This document shows, piece by piece, positions 8,578-16,509 of a stretch of 32,056 bases of DNA (position 1 is its first letter; the number at the start of each line of letters is the position of its first letter). The stretch spans positions 1 through 32,056 of the forward strand of contig JAQXDF010000016.1 in assembly GCA_029251475.1 (NCBI GenBank). Reading direction: 5' to 3'. The notes beneath the pieces were generated by a model. It saw nothing but the letters and a program-made list of their open reading frames with translations, was not told the DNA's origin and did no database searches. Both the position numbers and the translations under genes were made by a program. Source of the DNA: Rickettsiaceae bacterium. GTDB lineage: Bacteria > Pseudomonadota > Alphaproteobacteria > Rickettsiales > Rickettsiaceae.

Positions 8578-9593
8578 TTTGCTTTTCCTTTAATCAAATT
8601 TTTCATTATAATTGTTTGTTTGTGCCAATCTTTAATTGGTACAGCTGGTGTTCCACCCATAACCCCAGCTTCTTTTATATCCTTAATCACTCCTCCTTGA
8701 CCAGATATTTGTACTCCATCAGCAATAGTAATATGCCCAGCAACGCCAACTTGCCCACCAAGAGCACAATATGCCCCAATTGTACTACTTCCTGCTATCC
8801 CCACTTGAGATACTAAAATAGCGCCCTTTTTAATATGAGCATTATGACCAATTTGTACTAGATTATCAATACGGCACAAATCTTCAATGATAGTATCATT
8901 CATTGAACCACGATCAATACAAGAATTAGCGCCTATTTCTACGTCGTTACCTATAATAACGCGGCCAATATGGTATATTTTTTTATGAGCGCCTTTATAA
9001 CTCGAAAATCCAAAACCATCTTGACCAATCTTAGCTCCCGGTAAGATTACTGCATCGTCACCTATGATAGAATGACTTATAGATACATTAGAATCTATAC
9101 GAGCTCTATTACCTATTTTTACCTTATAATCAATAATCGCGCCATTTGCTATGACGCAATCATCTCCAATTTGGGCTTCATCTTCAATCACTACATTATG
9201 ACCAATGTAACAATTTTTACCAATTTTTGCGCTACTGGAAATATAAGCGCTTTTTTCTACGACATTTTTATGAGTTTTGCCTGATGCGTAGAAGATGTCT
9301 ATCATTTTAGCATATATATTATAAGGATCCTCTACCTTAATCAATCTGATATCTGAATCATCAGGCTCGATGAAATCGATTGGAACAATGCATGCCCCGG
9401 CCTTACTTTGCTTAAAATCCCCTATATATTTTTTATTGCTTAAAAAACTAATATCTTGTGGACCTGCTTCCAATAGAGACTTAATAGAATTGATTGATAT
9501 ATCCCGCGAAATAACAAATTCTACCCCTAATTTTTCAGCAATTTCAGATAATTTGTAAGGGCCAAAGTTTTTATAAAAATCTCTATTTGACAT
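8574..9593 (-). CDS. lpxD: UDP-3-O-acylglucosamine N-acyltransferase LpxD
   Basis: Adds the N-linked 3-hydroxyacyl chain to UDP-3-O-acyl-glucosamine, the third step of lipid A synthesis. An N-terminal uridine-binding domain (~1-100) is followed by a long hexapeptide-repeat beta-helix ([20 protein letters not shown] onward), with the conserved KIGQDGFGF and IGHNAHI segments, and a short C-terminal helix. I chose the ATG at 9593 (339 residues) because an AAAGAG Shine-Dalgarno sequence lies 6 nt upstream. The longer TTG start at 9611 would place that Shine-Dalgarno sequence inside the gene. It is the first gene of lpxD-fabZ-lpxA-lpxI, with a promoter at 9629-9657. Confidence 0.95.
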   Translation of the reverse strand: MSNRDFYKNFGPYKLSEIAEKLGVEFVISRDISINSIKSLLEAGPQDISFLSNKKYIGDFKQSKAGACIVPIDFIEPDDSDIRLIKVEDPYNIYAKMIDIFYASGKTHKNVVEKSAYISSSAKIGKNCYIGHNVVIEDEAQIGDDCVIANGAIIDYKVKIGNRARIDSNVSISHSIIGDDAVILPGAKIGQDGFGFSSYKGAHKKIYHIGRVIIGNDVEIGANSCIDRGSMNDTIIEDLCRIDNLVQIGHNAHIKKGAILVSQVGIAGSSTIGAYCALGGQVGVAGHITIADGVQISGQGGVIKDIKEAGVMGGTPAVPIKDWHKQTIIMKNLIKGKAK

Positions 9594-9628
9594 GTTGCGC
9601 TCTTTTATCAACTAAATATATTTATTTT

Positions 9629-9657
9629 AGTATATAGAAGCATCATTCATGAGCCAA
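9629..9657 (-). promoter_or_regulatory. Promoter of the lpx operon
   Basis: On the minus strand: TTGGCT (9652-9657), 17-bp spacer, TATACT (9629-9634). Start site expected near 9622, about 29 nt upstream of the chosen lpxD ATG. Confidence 0.55.
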
Positions 9658-9718
9658 CTATAAAATATAAACGGCCTTGAAAACAAAGTATTCTGAACAA
9701 TAAATAAAAACTACAATC

Positions 9719-10786
9719 TTACTTATTTTCTTGATGATATTTAATAAAATCTAAAATTTTATTTTTATCTGATGCAGACAAGGGAATGTAGCTGGGTCTA
9801 TCTTTTTTAATATAAGATGTACACGGTTTTACAAAAAGATCCACGCCCTTATAGAATTCTTCAGATAGTCGAGCAGTGATATCAGCATAATTAGCGCATA
9901 TGCTTCTTATTTGCTCGTTTTCTATCGTATCTATAACTTTTCTTTCATCCCCGCCCACATTAGAAACAATTTCGTCAATTTGTTTTTGAGTGTAATCAAA
10001 AACACTGGAGTGTTTTTTTAAAAAAGTTACAACATCACAGTGTTTGCGATTTAAAGACGGATTTTTGTTTTGTGTTATATTGAAATCTTTTGTGATTGGT
10101 ATATCAAAAATAGACATAAAGTCTTCAATAAGAGGTGTGCTTAGAAAACTCTCCGGTTCGTACGGTTTAATTATAATATTGTCTGAACCGATAAGCTGAG
10201 ATAATTCTAAAATATAATTTAAGCTTTTTTGATAATCATCTAGCTTCATGAATTCATCAAATTGCCCATCGTAACTATTAGACACATAGAAATCACCCCG
10301 CTTATATAATTTGCAGTGCTCTGCCCACAGAGACGCTATATATTCAACTGGTGATCGTATATAAACTATAATTTTAACATGATATTTTTCTAAAGGCTTT
10401 TGCTGAAATAAGTTAATATTTTTGTACAAAAATATTAACTCCTCTGAAACCAATATTTTGTCAGAATTTGTTTTTTCTATTTCTGTAAAAAAACTATCAT
10501 AAAGCTTAAGATCATGAATAAATTTTCCATTTGTTACTATTCTATCACCTTGTTTATCTATAATTGGGTAATATAAATTGTATTTTTTTTCTAAGATAAC
10601 CCTATTGTTATATAAGAAATTTTGTAATGTTGTAGTTCCAGTTTTAGGAGCTCCTATATGAAAAAAAATTGTTTTATCTTTTGGTGATTCATTCCAATTT
10701 TCTGTGGATTTTGACTTCTCATTACAAGCAACAGTTAAACCAGTTACAATAAACAGAAAAATTACATTTTTAAATATGCTATACAT
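9719..10786 (-). CDS. Sulfotransferase-family protein with N-terminal export/lipoprotein signal
   Basis: A 355-residue protein with the two PAPS-binding elements of sulfotransferases: the 5'-phosphosulfate loop FFHIGAPKTGTTTLQNFL (P-loop K48, T51, T52) and the 3'-phosphate strand-helix VYIRSPVEYIASLW (R144, S145). The first 21 residues (MYSIFKNVIFLFIVTGLTVAC) look like a signal peptide with a lipobox-like TVAC, followed by a polar linker. PAPS-dependent enzymes normally work in the cytoplasm, so export or membrane tethering is odd in a bacterium and recalls the type II topology of Golgi sulfotransferases. The acceptor is unknown. It is a lone gene between the lpx operon and tRNA-Thr, with no clear promoter or Shine-Dalgarno sequence. 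Confidence 0.82.
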   Translation of the reverse strand: MYSIFKNVIFLFIVTGLTVACNEKSKSTENWNESPKDKTIFFHIGAPKTGTTTLQNFLYNNRVILEKKYNLYYPIIDKQGDRIVTNGKFIHDLKLYDSFFTEIEKTNSDKILVSEELIFLYKNINLFQQKPLEKYHVKIIVYIRSPVEYIASLWAEHCKLYKRGDFYVSNSYDGQFDEFMKLDDYQKSLNYILELSQLIGSDNIIIKPYEPESFLSTPLIEDFMSIFDIPITKDFNITQNKNPSLNRKHCDVVTFLKKHSSVFDYTQKQIDEIVSNVGGDERKVIDTIENEQIRSICANYADITARLSEEFYKGVDLFVKPCTSYIKKDRPSYIPLSASDKNKILDFIKYHQENK

Positions 10787-10884
10787 AGAAACTCACTATT
10801 TAAATTTTCAATATAAGTGCTATTAAAATTAACACCACAATATTACTTACAGCCCAGATCTAATACTTAAATATGAATAAATAG

Positions 10885-10959
10885 TGGTGCCGCTAGGGAG
10901 AGTTGAACTCCCGGCCTCATCATTACCAATGATGCGCTCTACCACTGAGCTATAGCGGC
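10885..10959 (-). tRNA. tRNA-Thr (anticodon GGT)
   Basis: The minus strand folds as a full cloverleaf: acceptor GCCGCTA/TAGCGGC (10953-10959 with 10889-10895), D-arm GCTC-AGTGGTA-GAGC, anticodon stem CATCA/TGATG with loop TTGGTAA (anticodon GGT), T-arm GGGAG-TTCAACT-CTCCC, discriminator A and an encoded CCA end (10885-10887). The GGT anticodon reads ACC and ACU threonine codons. Confidence 0.97.
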
Positions 10960-10990
10960 CTAATTGATTTTATACGAATTTTATTTTAAA

Positions 10991-11009
10991 TTAGATAATC
11001 TAATATAAT
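10991..11009 (+). promoter_or_regulatory. Candidate -10 with dyad upstream of the 44-residue gene
   Basis: A consensus -10 TATAAT (11004-11009) immediately follows the palindrome TTAGATAATCTAA (10991-11003), which would fill the spacer. No good -35 is present, so this is a weak call. It could drive the small gene and anmK. Confidence 0.35.
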
Positions 11010-11075
11010 GCTGCTAAAATTCAATAGCATTATTAGCATAATATATGATATAGATAAAGAAAAAACTAATTAACT

Positions 11076-11210
11076 ATGCCAGAGAACAAGAAAAAACAGA
11101 CGCCGCCTGTAAGATCCAAGGAGGATCTTGAAAAATCATCGATAGCATTACGCAGAAATTTACAGCGTCGCAAAGTGGGGAAAAACATTGATAAAAAACA
11201 AGGTAACTAA
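11076..11210 (+). CDS. Conserved-looking 44-residue basic protein
   Basis: An ATG-started frame encoding 44 residues: MPENKKKQTPPVRSKEDLEK, then SSIALRRNLQRRKVGKNIDK and a short tail. The ALRRNLQRRK segment resembles very short alphaproteobacterial proteins with an ALRxNLxRRK pattern (from memory). It ends 3 bp before the anmK start, which argues for a real, coupled gene. The protein is strongly basic and without membrane segments, so it could bind RNA, but nothing in the sequence proves a function. Confidence 0.6.
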   Translation: MPENKKKQTPPVRSKEDLEKSSIALRRNLQRRKVGKNIDKKQGN

Positions 11211-11213
11211 ACA

Positions 11214-12311
11214 ATGAGTGACTTATATATTGGCTTTATGAGCGGCACTTCATTGGATGGCCTTGATGCTTCTCTTATTCGTACGGATGGTATCAATGAA
11301 TTTGAGTCCATTGATAATTTGCATTTTCCCTATCCGGTAGAATTCAAAGCTAAAATGCGTGAACTTTTATCAAATATAGGTCCATTTGGAACTCTAGAAA
11401 AACAACTGACTGAGTTTCATATAGACGCAACACATCAATTACTACAGCAGGCAAAACTGACCCCAAAAGATATAAAGGCCATAGGATTTCATGGCCAAAC
11501 CATTTTCCACAAACCAGAAGATGGGATCACTTTGCAAATTGGTAATCCTTATCTACTTGCTGAAAATACATCCATTGATGTGATTTATGATTTTAGAAGA
11601 CGTGATGTTGCCCTAGGAGGGCAAGGCGCTCCATTAGTACCAATTTTTCATAAGCTCCTAATGCAAAATCAGGATTATCCAGTCGCTGTAATCAATATTG
11701 GCGGGGTTGCAAATATAACTTATATAGATGAAAATAATCTTGAAGCTTTTGACACCGGCCCTGGTGGAGCGTTAATCGATGACTCTATGCTCAAATATTA
11801 TAAACAAAATTTTGATAAGGACGGTAAAATAGCGGCAAAAGGCACGGTTGATCATTCTATAGTGCAACACACTTTAACGCATAAATACTTTAGCGCCCCC
11901 TATCCAAAATCCCTTGATCGCAATGAATTTAGCTACTTAAATGAACTGCTTGTAAAACATAAACCTGCAGACATCATAGCAACCTTAACCTACATAACAT
12001 CTACTTCTATCGCTCATGCCCTCAACCAATTGCCTAAACATCCTAAAAAAGTCTTTTTATGCGGTGGTGGCAGTCACAATCTTCAACTTGTTTCATGGCT
12101 TGAAGAAATTCTAATGAAACAGAGCGTCAAATGCCAGATTGCTAATATTTCAGATATAAACCAGTTAGACTCAGACTACATAGAATCCCAGGCATTTGCT
12201 TACCTGGCAGCTAGATTTTTTCAAAACTTACCAAGTGCTTTTCCTTCCACGACTAATGCTGATAAAGCCAATCTATGTGGGTGCTTAGTAAGAGCGAGTT
12301 TGGTCTCTTGA
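11214..12311 (+). CDS. anmK: Anhydro-N-acetylmuramic acid kinase
   Basis: Cleaves the 1,6-anhydro ring of anhydro-MurNAc and phosphorylates it to MurNAc-6-phosphate, in cytoplasmic recycling of peptidoglycan. The 365-residue protein has the ASKHA-type ATP-binding start YIGFMSGTSLDGLDASL, the GFHGQTIFHKP segment, DFRRRDVALGGQGAPLVP, INIGGVANITY, AFDTGPGGALID with the catalytic Asp region, and the late FLCGGGSHN motif. It is full length. It follows a 44-residue gene by 3 bp. Its presence implies that the organism still turns over peptidoglycan. Confidence 0.96.
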   Translation: MSDLYIGFMSGTSLDGLDASLIRTDGINEFESIDNLHFPYPVEFKAKMRELLSNIGPFGTLEKQLTEFHIDATHQLLQQAKLTPKDIKAIGFHGQTIFHKPEDGITLQIGNPYLLAENTSIDVIYDFRRRDVALGGQGAPLVPIFHKLLMQNQDYPVAVINIGGVANITYIDENNLEAFDTGPGGALIDDSMLKYYKQNFDKDGKIAAKGTVDHSIVQHTLTHKYFSAPYPKSLDRNEFSYLNELLVKHKPADIIATLTYITSTSIAHALNQLPKHPKKVFLCGGGSHNLQLVSWLEEILMKQSVKCQIANISDINQLDSDYIESQAFAYLAARFFQNLPSAFPSTTNADKANLCGCLVRASLVS

Positions 12312-12478
12312 TATTTTTATCACAATCAATGAATCATCAAATGAAAAATTCTTACAATATAAGTTTTAAATATCATAAATATACTATACAATCTAAACAT
12401 GGGTTATTCCTTGGGGCCATGTAAAACTTTGCCTTAATGAATAATTTTATTGTTAATTTTATAAATGGAGATTTTATT

Positions 12479-12913
12479 ATGTTAAAAAAAATTATGGTAG
12501 CATTCGCAGCTGTTGTTTTACTATCAGGCTGTAGCTGTTCTAAGTATCGTAGCGATCGTACTCTTACTGCAGAACTTGAAAAAACCGCAGGAAGCCGCGT
12601 GCTTTTCGATTTGAATAGCTCAAACCTTACATCAGAAACAAAAGCTACTCTAGCTAACCAAGCAAAATGGTTCTCAGAGCGCAAGACTTTAAAAGTTGTT
12701 ATTGAAGGTCATTGTGATGAAAGAGGAACTAGAGAATACAACATGGCTTTAGGAGAGCGTAGAGCTAACACAGTGAAGCAATTCCTAGTTAAAAATGGTG
12801 TGAGCATGGATAGAATTGAAACTGTTTCTTATGGTAAAGAAAAGCCAGAAGTAATGGGTAACGACCAAGCATCATATGCAAAAAATCGTAGAGCAGTAAC
12901 AACTATTAAATAA
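12479..12913 (+). CDS. pal: Peptidoglycan-associated lipoprotein Pal
   Basis: Outer-membrane lipoprotein that binds peptidoglycan and, with Tol proteins, keeps the outer membrane attached at division. From the ATG at 12479 (GGAG 8 nt upstream) the product is 144 residues: signal peptide MLKKIMVAFAAVVLLSGC with lipobox LSGC, then an OmpA-like domain with VLFDLNSSNLT, VIEGHCDERGTREYNMALG and the NRRAV end; Asp and Arg of these segments bind diaminopimelate. An upstream in-frame start at 12437 would bury the signal peptide and is rejected. tolB and the other tol genes are not adjacent. A strong terminator follows. Confidence 0.96.
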   Translation: MLKKIMVAFAAVVLLSGCSCSKYRSDRTLTAELEKTAGSRVLFDLNSSNLTSETKATLANQAKWFSERKTLKVVIEGHCDERGTREYNMALGERRANTVKQFLVKNGVSMDRIETVSYGKEKPEVMGNDQASYAKNRRAVTTIK

Positions 12914-12942
12914 GAAGTTATTACAATACGACTTTAACAAAG

Positions 12943-12976
12943 AAAACCGGTATATTTCGATATACCGGTTTTTTTT
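12943..12976 (+). terminator. Rho-independent terminator of pal
   Basis: AACCGGTATA (12945-12954), loop TTTCGA, TATACCGGTT (12961-12970), followed by a run of T to 12976. A 10-bp perfect stem with a GC core and T-tract; the clearest terminator in the window. Confidence 0.9.
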
Positions 12977-13074
12977 ATGCCTTACAGATAGTAGATTTAT
13001 TTGAGCTCGGACGTTGTTACTCCTATCTATCCTACCTCTCCTAGCTTTCTAAGCCTTGCCTATTGCACCTGCTC

Positions 13075-13098
13075 CCTACTTCATCTAAATTCACTATA
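13075..13098. repeat. Repeat end similar to the element at 19452-19555
   Basis: CCTACT followed by AAATTCACTATA matches, allowing a 6-base gap, the inverted complement of the left end of the inverted-repeat element at 19452-19555. The pyrimidine-rich stretch to its left (about 13020-13075) may be the rest of a diverged copy, since GCCTATT is shared too. Its edge lies directly at the start of the decayed metallopeptidase gene. Confidence 0.4.
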
Positions 13099-13099
13099 G

Positions 13100-13807
13100 C
13101 CAACTGTTAAGAAAATATATATTACAGAGACAACTGATGAATCACTTGCTCTGTATGGAGGATTGAGTGGCTTCTATTCTAATGGTAATATTGTAATTTC
13201 TATACACAAAGAACGAGTCGATAGAATAACCGAAATTACTGAAATATTAGTACACGAACTTACTCATGGTTTATAAATAAAGCCTACAATAATAATTTAA
13301 AGCCATATGTTGTAAACGACAACAAGGCAGAGCAATTACAAGCAGATCTCTTGCTCTAAAAATTCTTGGCATTATAAAAGAGATAGCTCCTCCACTAGAG
13401 GATATACCTTCTATATTAATGCATTGTACTAGAGAAGGCAGCCAAGAGTTTAATCTTCTAGGTTACCCCGAAACAAAATGGGTATCAGAAATACCAGCAT
13501 ATTTTATAAAGGAGTTATCTATAAGAATACTCGTAGAAAAGGAAGAAGAATTAACGCTAATAAAACATCAAGATTCTATAATGCCGATTATAGAAAATGC
13601 TATTATTATGAGTGACTGTAGAGAATCCCTAGATTCTATTATAGAGTCTGTCGTTGAATTAAGCTGTGCTGGAGCAGAAGAACAGGACTATTCAACTGAC
13701 TTCTAAAGCAATCAGTTGAGTTGTTTCAAATGCATTACTGGATGGATGCCGGGGAATTAATCTTTGGAAGCAATTATTTATTGTTGCCTCGAGTTATTAA
13801 AGCCTAG
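13100..13807 (+). pseudogene. Decayed HELTH zinc metallopeptidase-like gene
   Basis: Open segments in different frames join into one protein. Segment 1 (13100-13273) reads ...KKIYITETTDESLALYGG, and ends in ILVHELTHGL with the HExxH zinc motif at 13253-13267, then a stop. A +1 shift near 13270 gives FINKAYNNNLKPYVVNDNKA, and another near 13350 continues as LALKILGIIKEIAPPLEDIP into the 95-codon open stretch ending at 13706. A last frame at ~13707-13807 reads QSVELFQMHYWMDAGELIFG before a stop. The start is missing and a repeat abuts it. It was probably a gluzincin-like peptidase or effector; the family is not identified. No functional product is expected. Confidence 0.7.
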
Positions 13808-13896
13808 TGACCTTTCAACTCTATTACATTTTAGTTTCAACGCAAATTATCAGAGAGCTAGTGCCCCAAAAAATTCACCAATAGCATATTATGCAT

Positions 13897-13922
13897 AAAA
13901 AAAGGGAAGCCTAAGCTTCCCC
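13897..13922 (-). terminator. Terminator of the OMP gene
   Basis: On the minus strand GGGAAGC-TTAG-GCTTCCC (arms 13915-13921 and 13904-13910) is followed by a run of seven T. It lies ~30 bp after the stop of the outer-membrane protein gene. Confidence 0.88.
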
Positions 13923-13952
13923 TCTTTCTTAAAGAACTTTTTGTAGAGTGGA

Positions 13953-14531
13953 TTAGATACTAAATCTTACACCAGCACCGATATTATGTCCTTTGATTTC
14001 AACGCCTTTGTGGCCATTGAATTGCTTAGTTTTACCTAAAGATTTGTAGCTGTAAGTTAGATCAAGATCTACACCAGTAGATACTTCATAAGCAGCACCA
14101 ACATAACCAGCAAAAGCTGCACTATATTTGTTTTTTGCTTTTACAGTAGAAGTTGCAGCAGTTCCAGAAGCTTTAGCGCCTACTTTACTTATACCAACAC
14201 CAGCACCAACAAACATTTTTACCATGTCTGCATCGAAAACATCATAAAAACCGTTGAACATTAATGCATCAGCTTTAGCTTTGTATTTTAGGTTAGTTTT
14301 TTTGAAAGTTGGGTTAACAAAGTGAGTGAAAGTCATATCAACTCTTGCATTTTCCATGATTTTGTAACCAGCACCTAAGCCAAAAGAAAAATCGTTGTTA
14401 GATTTTGCTTTTTTAACTTTATCCATTTTTGACCAACCACCTTCAGCTTTAAGATAGTAATCATCCATTGCATAAGCAGATGAAGTTGAAATAATTGCAG
14501 CAGCTGCAGTTGCTAATAAAATCTTTTTCAT
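13953..14531 (-). CDS. Outer-membrane beta-barrel protein (OMP b-brl/Adr-like)
   Basis: A 192-residue protein with a Sec signal peptide (MKKILLATAAAAIISTSSAYA, cut after Ala21) followed by alternating amphipathic strands and ending in a C-terminal aromatic-hydrophobic strand (NIGAGVRFSI), as expected of an 8-stranded barrel inserted by BamA. Gly/aromatic pairs (FGLGAGYKI, FVGAGVGISK, FAGYVGAAYEV) mark the strands. It resembles the small surface barrels of Rickettsia such as Adr1/Adr2, but the specific orthology is not claimed. A paralogue lies at 29974-30555. GAGG precedes the ATG, and a strong terminator follows the stop. It is monocistronic. Confidence 0.88.
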   Translation of the reverse strand: MKKILLATAAAAIISTSSAYAMDDYYLKAEGGWSKMDKVKKAKSNNDFSFGLGAGYKIMENARVDMTFTHFVNPTFKKTNLKYKAKADALMFNGFYDVFDADMVKMFVGAGVGISKVGAKASGTAATSTVKAKNKYSAAFAGYVGAAYEVSTGVDLDLTYSYKSLGKTKQFNGHKGVEIKGHNIGAGVRFSI

Positions 14532-14839
14532 AATATCCTCTATTATAGTTTTTAATAATTAAATATACCGCCAACAACAAAATTAAGTTCGCAGCCGACA
14601 GCTACATACTAACTAATCAATTAATCACAATCAAGCACAATACACTAAAGATATCTAGGTAAGCATACTTGTGATGCAAAATTATCACATTAAAACCCGA
14701 GATACAAAGACAACTACACTTTTTCAACCTGTATTAGTTACTAATATTTAATTATCAAAAGGCCCGAGCCATAGCCCTAAAAAATTTGAACCTAATATAT
14801 AAAACTTATTCTAAGGTATTCATCAAGGCCAGTTCTTTT
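14532..14839. other. 308-bp intergenic region upstream of the OMP gene
   Basis: This region contains the leader of the OMP gene (minus strand, AGAGGA Shine-Dalgarno next to its ATG) and presumably its promoter; TATAAT occurs 11 nt before the ATG, too close to serve as its -10. An imperfect-spacing dyad TGTGAT-N8-ATCACA lies at 14670-14689. Its half-sites recall CRP sites but the spacing is wrong. No ORF or RNA gene is seen. Confidence 0.5.
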
Positions 14840-15274
14840 CTACTCTTCTGCAACGCTAGACAAATCAGAATTTAGTAGCTTTTCTAATGATTTTTGACAA
14901 ACTCCATATTTTTGCCAAGAGCATAGCTGGCAGTTTTGCAAAAACTTCTTAACACTCATATTTTCTTTAATACGTAATTTCGCTTCTTTCCAGCTAATTA
15001 CTTCTCCATGAACAAGTTGCAGGGATTCTTTATATGAATAATCAAGATGCCTGATTTTATCTTGAGTTTTGCAGATTGTGTCGTTTAATTTATTTGGGCA
15101 AGGCGTACAAATATCATCCATAGACTCGACAACTTCTATTGGAGAATCTTCATCTTGAGTTAAAGTTTCGGATATATTCTTGTAGTTTCTAACAAAATCA
15201 GGTGAATAGCCCTTGCCACTAAAACCAAGTGTGCACATAAAATGATGCGGACGAAATTTAATCGGCTCAGCCAC
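14840..15274 (-). CDS. DUF1284 cysteine-rich protein
   Basis: A 144-residue protein of the DUF1284 family. The N-terminal signature FRPHHFMCTLGFSGKGYSPDFVRNY and the cysteines in DDICTPCPNK, ICKTQD and FLQNCQLCSWQKYGVC suggest an iron-sulfur or zinc site. The function is unknown. The GTG start overlaps the bioY stop by one base (TAGTG), so translation is coupled to bioY. It is the last gene of the membrane protein-bioY-DUF1284 unit. Confidence 0.85.
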   Translation of the reverse strand: MAEPIKFRPHHFMCTLGFSGKGYSPDFVRNYKNISETLTQDEDSPIEVVESMDDICTPCPNKLNDTICKTQDKIRHLDYSYKESLQLVHGEVISWKEAKLRIKENMSVKKFLQNCQLCSWQKYGVCQKSLEKLLNSDLSSVAEE

Positions 15275-15810
15275 TACTTACTTTTTAATAGTTTCACAGA
15301 TGATGCCATAAAAATAGCCTTTACAATTCCTGGCACAATAAATGGATATAAACCAAATTCAAGAGAGTTTTCCACGCCAACAGAAAAGGCTAAATAGGGT
15401 ATACCAATCATATATATAGATATAGATCCAATCATACTATACACGGTAAGTTTTAACCAACTATCCTCACCGAACTTTTTTCTTAATGTAGTCACTAGGT
15501 AAGTGCACAGAACCATGCCAAATAAATACCCACCCGAACAACCAAATAATATCGAAAAACCAGAAGTATATTCGGCAAACACTGGAGCTCCCAATGATCC
15601 TATCGTTATATAACCAATAATTGCCTGCAAAGCTTCTGACCTTTTGTAACAAAGCGCTATTAAAAGAACAGCAGAAGTATGGAGAGTAATCGGCACAGGA
15701 TTCAGCGGAATTTGAACCTGCGCAGCAAGGAATATGAGCAAAACACCCATAGAAACCCTTAATGCTTTGCTATCAATAATAGATTGAGCTGTTCTTGATA
15801 TTAACTGCAT
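15274..15810 (-). CDS. bioY: Biotin transporter BioY
   Basis: The substrate-binding membrane component of ECF-type biotin uptake. From the ATG at 15810 (GAGAG 7 nt upstream) the product has 178 residues and about six helices. Family features include the AQVQIPLNPVPITLHTSAVLL loop, which carries the P-x-P-x-T-x-Q/H-like BioY signature, and GYITIGSLGAPVFAE with GGYLFGMVL. A longer frame reaching 15873 would overlap the upstream gene and lacks a Shine-Dalgarno sequence. BioM/BioN or general ECF genes are not in the window. Biotin import suits a host-dependent bacterium lacking biotin synthesis (inference). Confidence 0.93.
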   Translation of the reverse strand: MQLISRTAQSIIDSKALRVSMGVLLIFLAAQVQIPLNPVPITLHTSAVLLIALCYKRSEALQAIIGYITIGSLGAPVFAEYTSGFSILFGCSGGYLFGMVLCTYLVTTLRKKFGEDSWLKLTVYSMIGSISIYMIGIPYLAFSVGVENSLEFGLYPFIVPGIVKAIFMASSVKLLKSK

Positions 15811-15838
15811 AAAATTACTCTCGATATAAAATCTACAA

Positions 15839-16405
15839 TTAGCGAATCGCCTGAAATTTTTGGTTGTTAACAAAACGTACTATAGTAGATAGTAACATTG
15901 AAAACGCAGCTACATACAATAATTTCCATGAAATTTCTCTGATTCCCATATCTGCAATTTTATTTAATGCAAAGTTAGTTTTTAATACAAAGAAAGAACT
16001 CATAGCTAGACCGTCTATCACAGCTGCAACACTAATTGATAAGAAACTAGCCATAGTGAAACTCATTTTTTCCTTTAAAGAAACGAACAAGTTTAAAGAT
16101 ACCAACATTGAAATAACAACAGAAACTAAAGAGCCTAAAGCTAGCAAGCTAATCAATGTACCATTTAAATAATAAGAATCTTGATAAGATATAGCCAACC
16201 CCAATAAAGTTGCTCCAAATAATCCGTTTAATGCGTATTGCTTGTTCCATTTTGAAGCAATCATATTCATTACAAGCCCTGTTACCACAAACACCATAGA
16301 ACATTGATAAATTGCTTTGCAAAAATTTAACATAACCAACAATGCAGTTAAAGCCAAGATTGATCCAAGATATAGTTTGTTTTTTGAAATTATATTATTA
16401 TACAT
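15839..16405 (-). CDS. Integral membrane protein, possibly a VUT-like vitamin/precursor transporter
   Basis: A 188-residue protein made almost wholly of hydrophobic helices (about five to six), without clear soluble domains. The start is placed at the ATG 16405, which has GAGAG 8 nt upstream; a GTG at 16414 would overlap that site. It precedes bioY by 28 bp on the same strand, and the two share a nearly identical leader (GAGAGTgAATTTT-ATG). The helix count and the position beside bioY suggest a small-molecule uptake component, possibly of the queuosine/vitamin (VUT/YhhQ) type, but the diagnostic residues are not clear. Family unassigned. Confidence 0.7.
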   Translation of the reverse strand: MYNNIISKNKLYLGSILALTALLVMLNFCKAIYQCSMVFVVTGLVMNMIASKWNKQYALNGLFGATLLGLAISYQDSYYLNGTLISLLALGSLVSVVISMLVSLNLFVSLKEKMSFTMASFLSISVAAVIDGLAMSSFFVLKTNFALNKIADMGIREISWKLLYVAAFSMLLSTIVRFVNNQKFQAIR

Positions 16406-16509
16406 AAAATTCACTCTCTATTAATTTATTGTTTATTTCTAAAATTACTGATCCTCATATTAGCAGGATATTGGACTTAGTAAAATACTTTATTTTAAGT
16501 TTTTTATTT

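Noticed and set aside
12437-12478. 14-codon N-terminal extension of pal
   Set aside because: It would hide the signal peptide; the ATG at 12479 has a proper Shine-Dalgarno sequence.
14670-14689. TGTGAT-N8-ATCACA as a CRP site
   Set aside because: Half-sites fit but the spacer between TGTGA and TCACA is 10 instead of 6, and no CRP can be assumed in such a genome.
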